Part shown: positions 1 through 8,587 of the stretch, in pieces
How positions within the stretch are numbered: the first letter of the stretch is position 1
How the letters are laid out: every line of letters begins with the position of its first letter
Source of the DNA: Rhodocaloribacter litoris
GTDB taxonomy: Bacteria > Bacteroidota > Rhodothermia > Rhodothermales > ISCAR-4553
DNA length: 64,000 nt
NCBI RefSeq assembly: GCF_011682235.2
Contig: NZ_CP076718.1
Span: 4,185,095 to 4,249,094, forward strand
Direction of reading: 5' to 3'
Program-made: the position numbers and the translations under genes
The notes under the pieces: generated by a model
The model's database searches: none
What the model saw: only the letters and a program-made list of their open reading frames with translations
Told to the model about the DNA's origin: nothing

Positions 1-1
1 C

Positions 2-1888
2 AGCCTGAGCGGGCCGCTGCCGCTCGCCCCGCGCACGACGTTCCTCCTGAGCGGCCAGCGCTTCGTGGACCTGGGGCACCTGATGGGCGAGCGCCGCTTC
101 CGGCCCACCGACCGGAACGACTTCGAGCAGCGCGTCTTCAACCCCACCGGGGACGGTGCCATCGTCCCGATGGACTTCGACAAGCAATGGTCCTGGCTGG
201 GCAAGCTCACCAACCGCTCGATCCCCAACGTGCAGCTCAGCTACCAGGCCGTCGGCAACTACATCGAACGGCAGAACTACAACCACGCCTTCCGTTTCAA
301 CCCCGACGGGCAGAAGACCGCGAAACAGTTTTCCATCGTCCACGGGCTGGACTGGACGCACACCCTCAGCGACCGCCTGTTCTACGAGCTGAGCCTGCGC
401 CAGAACTACTTCGACTACAAGGACATGAAGTACGAGGATCTCGGGACGATCCCGGAGGATGCCGGCAAGCAGTTCCCGTTGCCCGAGGATTCCCCGTACC
501 GGGCACCCGGCCCGCCGCGCGGCGACGCCAACTACGAAGAGGGCGCCATCGTGCAGGGGGTGGACCTGGGCCGGTTCGTCCAGCGGACGAACGCGCTCGT
601 GTTCAAGGGGACCGTCACCAGCCAGGCCACGAAGACGCATCTGCTCAAGGCGGGCGTCGAACTCCAGCGGGCGCGGCTCTCCTTCGGCACCCCCGGCCGC
701 GTCGACCAGGTCGTCGTGGACGGTATCCAGCAGCTTGGCGTCGTCCGCGACACGCTCGGGGCCGAGGTGAACCACTACGAGCCCGTCAGCGGCGCCGCGT
801 TCATTCAGGACCGCATCGAGTGGCGCGACCTGCGCGTGCGCGTCGGCCTCCGCCTCGAGTACTTCGATGCCAACGCCACCATCCCGAGCGACCTGCAGAA
901 CCCGGCCAACAGCATCGACGGGGCGCCGCCGTCGCTGCCAAAGCCGACCTCCGTCAAGCTGGCGCTCGCGCCCCGGCTGGGCATCTCGTTCCCGATCCTC
1001 GACCGGGCCTCGGTCTTCTTCTCCTACGGGCACTTCTACCAGATGCCCGGCCTCGGCCAGATCTTCTCGAACGCCGACTACTCCGTGCTCGAGGACCTGC
1101 AGGCCGGCGCCGTCGACTACGGCGTGATGGGCAATCCGGACCTCAAGCCCGAGTTCACGGCGCAGTATGAGTTCGGCTTCAAGTCCGAGTTGACGCCGTT
1201 CCTGGGGCTGGACCTGAGCCTGTTCTACAAGGACATCCGGGATCTGCTCGGCGTCGAGTTCGTGCAGACCTACACGGCCGCCGAATATGCGCGGCTGACC
1301 AACGTCGACTTCGGCGGGGTGCGCGGCTTCACGCTGGCGCTCGACCAGCGCGGGCCGGGGCCGCTGAGCACCTCGATCGACTACACGCTCCAGGTGGCCA
1401 CCGGCAACAGCAGCGACCCGCGCGAGACGGCCAACCGCGCCGCCGCCGGCGAGGACCCGCGCCCCCGGCAGGTGCCCTTCAACTGGGACCAGCGTCATAC
1501 CCTCAACGGCACGCTCATCTGGTACCAGCCGGATAACTTCGCCGTCACGGCCATCGTCCGCTATGCCAGCGGCCAGCCCTACACGCCCACCATCAGCACC
1601 GGCTTCGGGGCCGAGCTCGAAGCCAACTCCGGGCGCAAGCCCGACTACGTCACCGTCGACCTCCGGGCGGAGAAGTTCTTCCGCGTCGGCGCCGTCAACT
1701 GGACCGCCTTCGTCCGGGTCTTCAACCTGTTCGACCAGCACTTTGCCAACGGCTTCGTGTATGCGGACACGGGCAGCCCGTTCTTCACCCTGAACCCGGC
1801 GCAGCAGCGCAACCCGAACCCCGCCCGGTTGAACCCGCCCCGGCGCGTCGAGATCGGAATCTCGTTGCGCGGTGTCGTGCCCCGGTAA
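2..1888 (+). CDS. TonB-dependent outer-membrane receptor, C-terminal part (5' end outside window)
   Basis: The frame is open from the first bases, so the signal peptide, plug and first strands lie upstream; 628 residues are visible. The start of the visible part (SLSGPLP..TTFLLSGQRF) is typical of the first barrel strands of Bacteroidota-type TonB receptors. The rest is a series of aromatic-rich amphipathic strands. The repeated pattern 'NPDLKPEFTAQYEFG', followed by 'FYKDIRDL' and a C-terminal 'VNWTAFVRVFNLFDQHF', is the usual late barrel. It should act as a ligand-gated outer-membrane channel driven by TonB; the ligand cannot be read from the sequence. The next two genes encode a secreted tail-domain protein and a PorV-like protein, the same partners that surround the receptor at 53677-56574, so it probably belongs to a surface module rather than being a classical SusC. 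No SusD gene is adjacent. Confidence 0.88.
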   Translation, partial: SLSGPLPLAPRTTFLLSGQRFVDLGHLMGERRFRPTDRNDFEQRVFNPTGDGAIVPMDFDKQWSWLGKLTNRSIPNVQLSYQAVGNYIERQNYNHAFRFNPDGQKTAKQFSIVHGLDWTHTLSDRLFYELSLRQNYFDYKDMKYEDLGTIPEDAGKQFPLPEDSPYRAPGPPRGDANYEEGAIVQGVDLGRFVQRTNALVFKGTVTSQATKTHLLKAGVELQRARLSFGTPGRVDQVVVDGIQQLGVVRDTLGAEVNHYEPVSGAAFIQDRIEWRDLRVRVGLRLEYFDANATIPSDLQNPANSIDGAPPSLPKPTSVKLALAPRLGISFPILDRASVFFSYGHFYQMPGLGQIFSNADYSVLEDLQAGAVDYGVMGNPDLKPEFTAQYEFGFKSELTPFLGLDLSLFYKDIRDLLGVEFVQTYTAAEYARLTNVDFGGVRGFTLALDQRGPGPLSTSIDYTLQVATGNSSDPRETANRAAAGEDPRPRQVPFNWDQRHTLNGTLIWYQPDNFAVTAIVRYASGQPYTPTISTGFGAELEANSGRKPDYVTVDLRAEKFFRVGAVNWTAFVRVFNLFDQHFANGFVYADTGSPFFTLNPAQQRNPNPARLNPPRRVEIGISLRGVVPR

Positions 1889-1991
1889 AGGGCCTGGTCT
1901 GGAGGGCGGCCGGGTTTCGCTCCCGGACCGCCGATAACCGGTCATCAGAACGTTCCACCGACCACCACCCCTTGTTCGATAGAGAAGCGAG

Positions 1992-4900
1992 ATGAAGCGC
2001 CTTTTCCCCCTTCTCCTCTGGCTGTTTCTGGGTGTGCCGGCACAGGCGCAGGAGCTGGAGCCGGTGGTGCCGCCGGAGCTGCGCAGCCGCATCGACTTCG
2101 AGCGCTCCGCCGTGCACGACGCCAACCGCATCCGCACCGTCTTCTACAACTACGGGATGGTCGGCGATTTCCAGGTCAACCCGGACCTGAGCATTTTTCA
2201 CTCGGTGGAGGTCCCGAAGGGAAGCGGGCTCAACTATTCGGACGGCATCACCCCGTTCGTGCTGGCGCGCATCGTGCAGGAGAACGGGCGGGAGGCCTAC
2301 ATCATGGAGACGGGCTATCGCGAGCGGCAGGCGACGAGCCCCTTCTCCGGCCGGGTGATGCGCTTCGAGCCGCGCCCCGGCTACCTCGAGCCCGACCCGA
2401 ACATCAACAAGGGGCGCTCGATCGCCCTCTCGAACGACCCGCGCACCTGGCCCGGCGCCGTCGATGCCAGCGGCAACCCCCGCGAGGGCGTCGACCCGAG
2501 CCAGTGCTGGATCGACAAGGTCAACGACCCGGACGATCCCGGCTGGTGCGGTTCGTGGAACGGCTTCTTCGGCAAGCGCCCCAACGCCGACCAGGAGTCC
2601 TTCTTCGTGATGGACGACAACTTCTACGACGCCTGGAGCTTTTACCCGGACAGCCGCGACCGCACGCGCCGGGGGCTGGGCCTGCGCGTCGAGGTGCGGG
2701 GGTTCCAGTGGGCCAACCCCCAGGCGCAGAACGTCATCTTCTGGCACTACGACATCGTCAACGAGGGGACGACCGACTACGAGGACATCGTCTTCGGCCT
2801 CTACATGGACTCGGGCGTCGGCGGGTCGGCCGTCTCGTGTGACGGCACCCCGGAGTCCGACGACGACAACGCCTTCTACAACCGCGACTTCGGCCTGAAC
2901 CTGGTCTACACGTGGGACAAAGGCGGGCGCGGGGTCAGCCTCAGCTCGAACTGTGCCCCGACCGGCTACCTGGGCTATGCCTACCTGGAGACGCCCGGCA
3001 ACCCGTTCGACGGCGTGGATAACGACGAAGACGGCATCACCGACGAGCGGCGCGACGGCGGCCCGGGTGAGCGCATCGAGGGGCAGGACGCCATCCGGGC
3101 CTACGTGCAGGCCCACTACGACCTGGCCCGCTTCGAGGCGTTCTACGGCCCGCTCGAGGAACGCCCGGCCTACCGCGCCGGCGTCTGGTGGACCGGCGAC
3201 GAGGACATGGACTGGGTCGCCGAGTTCAACGACACCGGCGCCGACGGCATCTTCGAGGACGACGACAACCCCGCCGACACCGGCGAGCGGGACGGCATCC
3301 CGACCGAAGGCGAGCCCAACTTCGACCGCACCGACGTCAACGAGTCCGACATGATCGGGCTGACGGGCTTCAAGATGAACCGCATCCGGGCCGGGGCCGG
3401 GGCGCCCACGTCCGAGACGGACAACATCGTCTTCTTCATGAACGAACAGGAGTGGCCGAAACGCCTCTACGAGCAGTTCACCCATCCCGACGAGGACGTG
3501 CGTTTCGACGACCCGCTCGTGCTCAACTACAACATCGGCTTCCTGTTCGCGTCGGGGCCGTTCCGGCTGGAGGCCGGCCGGCGCGAGCGCTTCAGCCTGG
3601 CCCTCGCCTTCGGGCAGGACCTGACCGAGCTGGAGTCCACCGTCGAGGTGGTGCAGTCCATCTATGCGGCCAACTACCAGTTTGCCACGCCGCCGCCCCT
3701 GCCGACGGTGCAGGCCTATGCCGGGGACGGCTTCGTCACGCTGACGTGGGACAACGCCGCCGAGCGCTCGGTCGACCCCGTCACGAACCGGAACGACTTC
3801 GAGGGCTACCGGATCTACCGCGCCACCGACCCCAACTTCCTCGACGCGCAGGTCATCTCGAACGCCCGTGGCACCGGGCCCTTCGGCAACGGGCGGCCCA
3901 TCGCCCAGTTCGACCTGGCCAACGGCATCCGCGGCTTTTCGAACCTGACCGTCGACGGCGTCGCCTACTGGCTCGGGGAGGATACCGGCCTGACGCACAC
4001 GTTCACCGACTCGACCGTCACCAACGGCCAGACGTATTACTACGCCGTCACGGCCTATGACCGGGGGTCGGAGGAGTTCAAGTTCTTCCCGTCGGAGAAC
4101 GCCATCACGGTCTCGCGCACGCCCCGCGGGGGGACGATCCTGCCGAAGAACGTCGTCGAGGTGCGGCCGAACCCGCCGGTGCCCGGCTACGTCGGTGCCC
4201 GTGTGGCCGAGGGCTCGATCGCGCACGTCGAAGGGGAGGGGAGCGGCTCCGTGGAGGTGCGCATCCTCAACCCGGCGGCCGTGCCGGACGGCCACACGTT
4301 CCGCCTCGACTTCCACGGCTCGGCCGACAGCGTCCGGGCCGCCTCGTACAGCCTGACCGACCTGACGACGGGCGAGGTGCTGTTCGAGGAGGGCACCGAC
4401 CTGGAGGGGCGGGGCGTGGGCCCCGTCGGGGCCGGCCTGCTGCCCGTCGTCCGGACGCCCGCCACCGTGGAGGTGGACACCCTGCGCTCCGGCTTCCGGG
4501 AGGGGAGCGGCACCACGGCCCGGTTCACGGCCCGCTACGTGGCGGCCCTGCCGATCAACCTGCGGCGGCCCGGCTTCCCCGAGGACCTCGTCGTCACCTT
4601 TGCCGACAGCCCGCTGGACACCTCGCTGGCCGCCATCGGGGCGCCGGCCATCCCCGCCCGCTTCAAGATCGAGAGCGCCGTGACGGGGCGGCAGTTCGAC
4701 TTCCGCTTCCGCGACGTCAACGGGGATGCTACCCTCAGCGACGCGGGCGAGTACATCGAGGTGATGCTGCCCGAGGCCGAAGGGTCGACGCGGCAGCGCC
4801 CGGCCTGGCGCATCGAGCTGGACGCCGTGCGGACCCCGCCGCCGCTGGCGACGCCCCCGGGAGCAGGTGATGTCTATGAGCTGGTGCTCCGGCGTCCCTT

Positions 4901-5288
4901 CGGCCACGAAGACGCCTTCACGTTCGAGGTGATCGGCGAGACGATCGACCCCGTGAAGGCCCGCGAGACGTTCGCCGAGGAGAAGCCCTACGTGGTGCCC
5001 AACCCGTACGTGGCCTCGGCCAGCTTCGAGCCCGAGCGCTTCGCCGTCGCCGGACGCGGCGAGCGCCGGATGGAGTTCCGCGCCATCCCCGCCGGGGCCA
5101 CCATCCGGATCTACACCCTGCGCGGCGAACTGGTGCAGACCCTCCATCACGATGGCTCCACCACCGGCATGGTCCCGTGGAACCTCCGCACAAAAGACAA
5201 CCTGGAAGTGGCGCCCGGTCTCTACATCTTCCACGTTGAGGCCGACGGCGTGGGCGACTACGTGGGCAAGTTTGCGATCATCAAATAG
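1992..5288 (+). CDS. Large secreted protein with FN3-like domain and C-terminal sorting tail
   Basis: 1,098 residues. A cleavable signal peptide (MKRLFPLLLWLFLGVPAQA) supports the start, and the gene is preceded by a purine-rich GAGAAGCGAG. The N-terminal half has no family I recognise but carries Asp-rich EF-hand-like stretches (for example DNDEDGITDE near residue 340), suggesting Ca2+ binding. An FN3-like domain starts near residue 570 and contains DFEGYRIYR. The last ~100 residues (VVPNPYVAS..., IRIYTLRGELV, LEVAPGLYIFHVE, ending GKFAIIK) form an FlgD/Por_Secre_tail-like beta-sandwich of the kind used for T9SS export and surface attachment. It appears homologous in layout to the protein at 61144-63327 (DFEGYRIYR, GKFVIIK). 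The 103-bp gap from the receptor and 125-bp gap to the PorV-like gene suggest one transcription unit. Cell-surface location is inferred; function is unknown. Confidence 0.85.
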   Translation: MKRLFPLLLWLFLGVPAQAQELEPVVPPELRSRIDFERSAVHDANRIRTVFYNYGMVGDFQVNPDLSIFHSVEVPKGSGLNYSDGITPFVLARIVQENGREAYIMETGYRERQATSPFSGRVMRFEPRPGYLEPDPNINKGRSIALSNDPRTWPGAVDASGNPREGVDPSQCWIDKVNDPDDPGWCGSWNGFFGKRPNADQESFFVMDDNFYDAWSFYPDSRDRTRRGLGLRVEVRGFQWANPQAQNVIFWHYDIVNEGTTDYEDIVFGLYMDSGVGGSAVSCDGTPESDDDNAFYNRDFGLNLVYTWDKGGRGVSLSSNCAPTGYLGYAYLETPGNPFDGVDNDEDGITDERRDGGPGERIEGQDAIRAYVQAHYDLARFEAFYGPLEERPAYRAGVWWTGDEDMDWVAEFNDTGADGIFEDDDNPADTGERDGIPTEGEPNFDRTDVNESDMIGLTGFKMNRIRAGAGAPTSETDNIVFFMNEQEWPKRLYEQFTHPDEDVRFDDPLVLNYNIGFLFASGPFRLEAGRRERFSLALAFGQDLTELESTVEVVQSIYAANYQFATPPPLPTVQAYAGDGFVTLTWDNAAERSVDPVTNRNDFEGYRIYRATDPNFLDAQVISNARGTGPFGNGRPIAQFDLANGIRGFSNLTVDGVAYWLGEDTGLTHTFTDSTVTNGQTYYYAVTAYDRGSEEFKFFPSENAITVSRTPRGGTILPKNVVEVRPNPPVPGYVGARVAEGSIAHVEGEGSGSVEVRILNPAAVPDGHTFRLDFHGSADSVRAASYSLTDLTTGEVLFEEGTDLEGRGVGPVGAGLLPVVRTPATVEVDTLRSGFREGSGTTARFTARYVAALPINLRRPGFPEDLVVTFADSPLDTSLAAIGAPAIPARFKIESAVTGRQFDFRFRDVNGDATLSDAGEYIEVMLPEAEGSTRQRPAWRIELDAVRTPPPLATPPGAGDVYELVLRRPFGHEDAFTFEVIGETIDPVKARETFAEEKPYVVPNPYVASASFEPERFAVAGRGERRMEFRAIPAGATIRIYTLRGELVQTLHHDGSTTGMVPWNLRTKDNLEVAPGLYIFHVEADGVGDYVGKFAIIK

Positions 5289-5413
5289 GGGGAAACGGTC
5301 GGGAGATGGCAGAGGGCGGCGGGTGATGCTGAAAGCATCCGTTACACGTCCAGGTTCAACCTGCACGATGCCCGTCTGCCATGCCGACCGGATCCGGTAA
5401 ACGCCTGAGCGAC

Positions 5414-6415
5414 ATGAAGCGGCTCCTGATTTTTCTGATCCTGCTGTGGCCGGTGCTGACGGTCCGGGCGCAGAGCAAGACGGGCACAACCGTCGGGCAG
5501 TTTCTCCTGATCGAGCCGAGCGCCCGGATGGCGGCCATGGGCAACGCGGGGGTGACCGACTTCCACGAGGTCACGGCGGCCTTCTACAACCCGGCTGCGC
5601 CCGGTCACCTGCCCGGCTCGGACGCGCAGTTCACCTATGCCCGCTGGCTGGCGGACATCACGTACAACTATGCGGCCGTGGCCGTCCGGCTGGGCGAGCT
5701 GAACACCCTCCACCTGGCCGTGACGGTGCTGAACTCCGGCGAGATGGATGTGCGCACGGTCGAACAGCCGCTGGGCACCGGCGAACGCTTCTCGGTGAAG
5801 GACCTGGCGCTGGGCCTGGGGTACAGCCGCCGGCTCACGGACCGTTTCTCGGCCGGGGTGCAGGTCAACTACGTGCAGGAGACGATCTGGCACAGCTCGA
5901 TGCAGGCCCTCGGGTTCAACTTCGGGGTGCTCTACGAGCTGCCCTTCCAGGCCTACCTGGGCGCCAGCCTGTCCAACTTCGGCACGCGCGGCGTCTTCGA
6001 CGGGCGCGACCTGCGCGTCCGCTACGACCAGGACCCGGACCGCTTCGGAGACAACAGCAGCCTGCCGGCCGCGCTCCATACCGAGGATTTCCCCCTCCCG
6101 ATCCTCTTTCGCGTCGGCCTCGGATTCCCGCTGAACCTCTCCCCACAGAACACGGTGCACCTCGTCGTCGATGCCTTCCAGCCGAGCGACAACACCAACA
6201 GCGTCAGCTTTGGCGGAGAGTGGCTCTTCATGGATACGTTCGCCCTGCGCGGCGGCTACCAGCATCTGTTCCAGCAGGACGCCGAGACGGGCCTCACCCT
6301 CGGCATGGGCATCAAGTACGACGTGGCCAGCTACGTCTTCCGCATCGATTATGCCTGGAACGACTACGGCCGCGTCGGGGATGTGCAGCGGTTCACCCTG
6401 GGGTTTGCGTTCTGA
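5414..6415 (+). CDS. PorV/PorQ-family outer-membrane beta-barrel protein
   Basis: 333 residues. I chose the ATG at 5414 because it begins a clean signal peptide (MKRLLIFLILLWPVLTVRAQ); an in-frame ATG 33 bases upstream would add a hydrophilic leader. The mature start 'FLLIEPSARMAAMGNAGVTD..AAFYNPAA' is the hallmark of the PorV/PorQ (UPF0164-like, FadL-related) family. The remainder alternates short beta strands with 'NSGEMDVRT' and 'GTGERF' motifs and ends in an aromatic residue (FTLGFAF), as expected for an outer-membrane barrel. PorV is the T9SS shuttle protein that carries tail-domain cargo at the outer membrane. Position directly behind a tail-domain protein fits a dedicated partner for that cargo. 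The paralogue at 52581-53657 shares the SGEMDV/GTGERF region. Exact role is inferred. Confidence 0.82.
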   Translation: MKRLLIFLILLWPVLTVRAQSKTGTTVGQFLLIEPSARMAAMGNAGVTDFHEVTAAFYNPAAPGHLPGSDAQFTYARWLADITYNYAAVAVRLGELNTLHLAVTVLNSGEMDVRTVEQPLGTGERFSVKDLALGLGYSRRLTDRFSAGVQVNYVQETIWHSSMQALGFNFGVLYELPFQAYLGASLSNFGTRGVFDGRDLRVRYDQDPDRFGDNSSLPAALHTEDFPLPILFRVGLGFPLNLSPQNTVHLVVDAFQPSDNTNSVSFGGEWLFMDTFALRGGYQHLFQQDAETGLTLGMGIKYDVASYVFRIDYAWNDYGRVGDVQRFTLGFAF

Positions 6416-6687
6416 TACCTGCTCTGCGGAGGGGCTGTGCGCGGGATCGGGGACCGGCGGCGTCGACCCGCCTCGGGGAGCGTCGACCGGCCGGTCAACG
6501 GTTCCGTTCAGAAACGTGCACCGTGAATGCGCAGGGAGGGCATGAGGGGGGAGGCGCGCCCCACGGCCGGCCGCCGGCAGCCCGGGCAGAAGCCCGCGGC
6601 TACGTGTCCACGGCCTGCGGCATCATGCGCTTTCGGAGGCGTGGCACGCCGGAAAGTCATCTTGTTCATCTTTCATCACGAAGGCTC
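6416..6687 (+). other. Intergenic leader of the glycan operon with a 12-bp palindrome and a repeat fragment
   Basis: No coding signal is visible here, although one reading frame stays open by composition. A perfect 12-bp palindrome GACCGGCCGGTC (6485-6496) could be an operator. A hairpin CGGGC-AGAA-GCCCG (6583-6596) followed by CGGCTACGTG resembles one end of the dispersed element at 24096-24183. No convincing -35/-10 pair was found. Promoter activity is assumed only from the change of gene content downstream. Confidence 0.45.
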
Positions 6688-8541
6688 ATGCCGTCACGTC
6701 TCGGGTTACTGTTGCTGGTGAGCGGGCTCATCCCGGCCGGCGGGCTGCACGCACAGCCGTCTGCCCCGGAGAACCTGGTGACCCGCGCCGGCGACCGGAG
6801 CGTGATCCTGCACTGGGACACCGTCGCGGCGGCGGACCTGAAGGGCTACCGGGTCTACCGCGCCCCCGCGCCCGGCGGGCCGTTCGAGCAGCCCGTCCCC
6901 GCCGTGTTTCTCCATCCCCACTTCGTCGACTTCGACGTGGAGAACGGCACCACCTATTACTACCGGGTTCGCGCCGTCGACACGGCGGACCGTGAAAGCA
7001 CCGACTCCAACACCGCCGCGGCACGCCCGGACGTGCTCGACGACGACGCTTTCCTCGACCTCGTCGCCCAGACGGCTTTCGACTATTTCTGGTACGAGGC
7101 TAACCCCGAGAACGGCCTCATCCGGGACCGAAACACCTCCACTTCGGCCTCCAGCATCGCCGCCGTCGGCTTCGGCCTCTCGGCGCTGACCGTGGGGATC
7201 GACCGGGGCTGGATCAGCCGCGAAGCCGGGCGCACGCGCGTGCGCACCACGCTCGAGTTTTTCTGGAACAGCCCGCACGGTCCCGGGCCCGACGCCACCG
7301 GGTACCGCGGTTTCTATTATCATTTCCTCGACATGGAGACGGGCCGCCGCGCCGGGACCACGGAGCTCTCGACGATCGACACGGCCCTGCTCATGGCCGG
7401 CATCCTGCACGTCCGTCAGTACTTCGACGGGGACGATCCCGACGAGGTCGCCATCCGGGCCCTGGCGGATTCGCTCTACGAGCGGGTGGAGTGGGACTGG
7501 ATGCAGGTGCGCGGCCCGCGCATCGCCCACGGGTGGAAGCCCGAGACCGGCTTCCTGCCCTGGGACTGGGGCGGCTACAACGAGGCGATGATCCTGTACC
7601 TCCTCGCCCTCGGCTCGCCCACGCACGCCGTCGGCCCCGAAGCCTGGACGGCCTGGACGAGCACGTACACGTGGGCGACCCATTACGGCTATTCGTTCGT
7701 GGTCTTCCCGCCGCTCTTCGGGCACCAGTACAGCCACGTCTGGATCGACTTTCGGGGAATACGGGATGCCTATATGCGGGCGAAGGGGATCGACTACTTC
7801 GAAAACTCGCGCCGGGCGACGCTGGCCAACCGGGCGTACGCCATCGACAACCCGAACGGGTTCGCCGGGTACGGCGAGCATGCCTGGGGTCTGACCGCTT
7901 CGGACGGTCCGGACGGCTACCGGGCACGGGGAGCACCTCCGGCCCAGAACGACGACGGCACCCTCACGCCGACGGCTGCCGGCGGCTCGATGCCGTTCGC
8001 GCCGGAGGTGGTGCTTCCCACCCTCCGGCACCTGTACGACACCTACCGGACCCGGCTGTGGGGACGCTACGGCTTCCGCGACGCGCTCAACCCCACGCGG
8101 GGGTGGTTTGCCACCGACCATCTGGGCATCGACCAGGGGCCGATCGTGCTCATGATCGAGAACCACCGCACCGGGCGGGTCTGGGACGTGTTCATGCAGC
8201 ACGAGGCCGTGCAGCGCGGCCTCGAACGGGCCGGCTTCACGCCGGTGTCCACCGGGCAGGCCCCGTCCCCGGAGGCGCCCGGCGGCACGCGGCTCCTGCC
8301 GGCCTACCCCAGCCCGGCGACGACGCGCGCCGTGATCCCGTTCACGCTGGCCGTCCCGGCCCATGTCAGGCTGCGGGTACATGACCTCCTCGGCCGAACG
8401 GTCGCCACGCTGGTCGACGGAGCGCGCCCGGCCGGCCGGCACGAGGCCGCCCTCGACGTCGCGGGCCTGCCTGCCGGGGTGTACGTCTACACGCTCACGG
8501 CCGGCACCGCCCGCGCAACGGGCAAGCTGGTCGTCTACTGA
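6688..8541 (+). CDS. GH144-type (PF10091) beta-1,2-glucanase with FN3 domain and sorting tail
   Basis: 617 residues. The ATG at 6688 begins a signal peptide (MPSRLGLLLLVSGLIPAGGLHAQ); the same frame is open further upstream but without a gene-like start. Order: signal peptide; FN3 domain (~residues 25-110, with LKGYRVYRAP); PF10091 'glycoamylase' catalytic (alpha/alpha)6 domain (~115-520, with FDYFWYEANPENGLI, GYRGFYYHFLDM, GYNEAMILYLLALGSPTH, FGHQYSHVWIDFRG); and a C-terminal T9SS-type tail (PSPATTRAVIPF..VHDLLGRTVATLVDG..LPAGVYVYTL). Characterised PF10091/GH144 enzymes are endo-beta-1,2-glucanases or sophorose-releasing exo enzymes. The tail suggests secretion or surface display, so I infer the initial attack on the polymer. 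The gene 46 bp downstream is a tandem paralogue with a lipoprotein signal. Substrate is inferred from family and context. Confidence 0.85.
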   Translation: MPSRLGLLLLVSGLIPAGGLHAQPSAPENLVTRAGDRSVILHWDTVAAADLKGYRVYRAPAPGGPFEQPVPAVFLHPHFVDFDVENGTTYYYRVRAVDTADRESTDSNTAAARPDVLDDDAFLDLVAQTAFDYFWYEANPENGLIRDRNTSTSASSIAAVGFGLSALTVGIDRGWISREAGRTRVRTTLEFFWNSPHGPGPDATGYRGFYYHFLDMETGRRAGTTELSTIDTALLMAGILHVRQYFDGDDPDEVAIRALADSLYERVEWDWMQVRGPRIAHGWKPETGFLPWDWGGYNEAMILYLLALGSPTHAVGPEAWTAWTSTYTWATHYGYSFVVFPPLFGHQYSHVWIDFRGIRDAYMRAKGIDYFENSRRATLANRAYAIDNPNGFAGYGEHAWGLTASDGPDGYRARGAPPAQNDDGTLTPTAAGGSMPFAPEVVLPTLRHLYDTYRTRLWGRYGFRDALNPTRGWFATDHLGIDQGPIVLMIENHRTGRVWDVFMQHEAVQRGLERAGFTPVSTGQAPSPEAPGGTRLLPAYPSPATTRAVIPFTLAVPAHVRLRVHDLLGRTVATLVDGARPAGRHEAALDVAGLPAGVYVYTLTAGTARATGKLVVY

Positions 8542-8587
8542 CGGCCGGAGCCCGGATCGTATCGCCTACCGACAAACGAAACCGCCC

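Noticed and set aside
2-1888. SusC of a SusCD pair serving the glucan locus
   Set aside because: No SusD gene is adjacent and the following genes encode a tail-domain and a PorV-like protein; the sugar operon has its own ABC importer.
1785-5489. Minus-strand open frame of more than 1,200 codons
   Set aside because: It is the antisense of the tail-domain protein gene; high GC keeps antisense frames open. It has no start signal or recognisable domain.
5446-6687. Upstream extension of the first glucanase frame through the PorV-like gene
   Set aside because: The extension overlaps a convincing gene in another frame; the ATG at 6688 starts a normal signal peptide.
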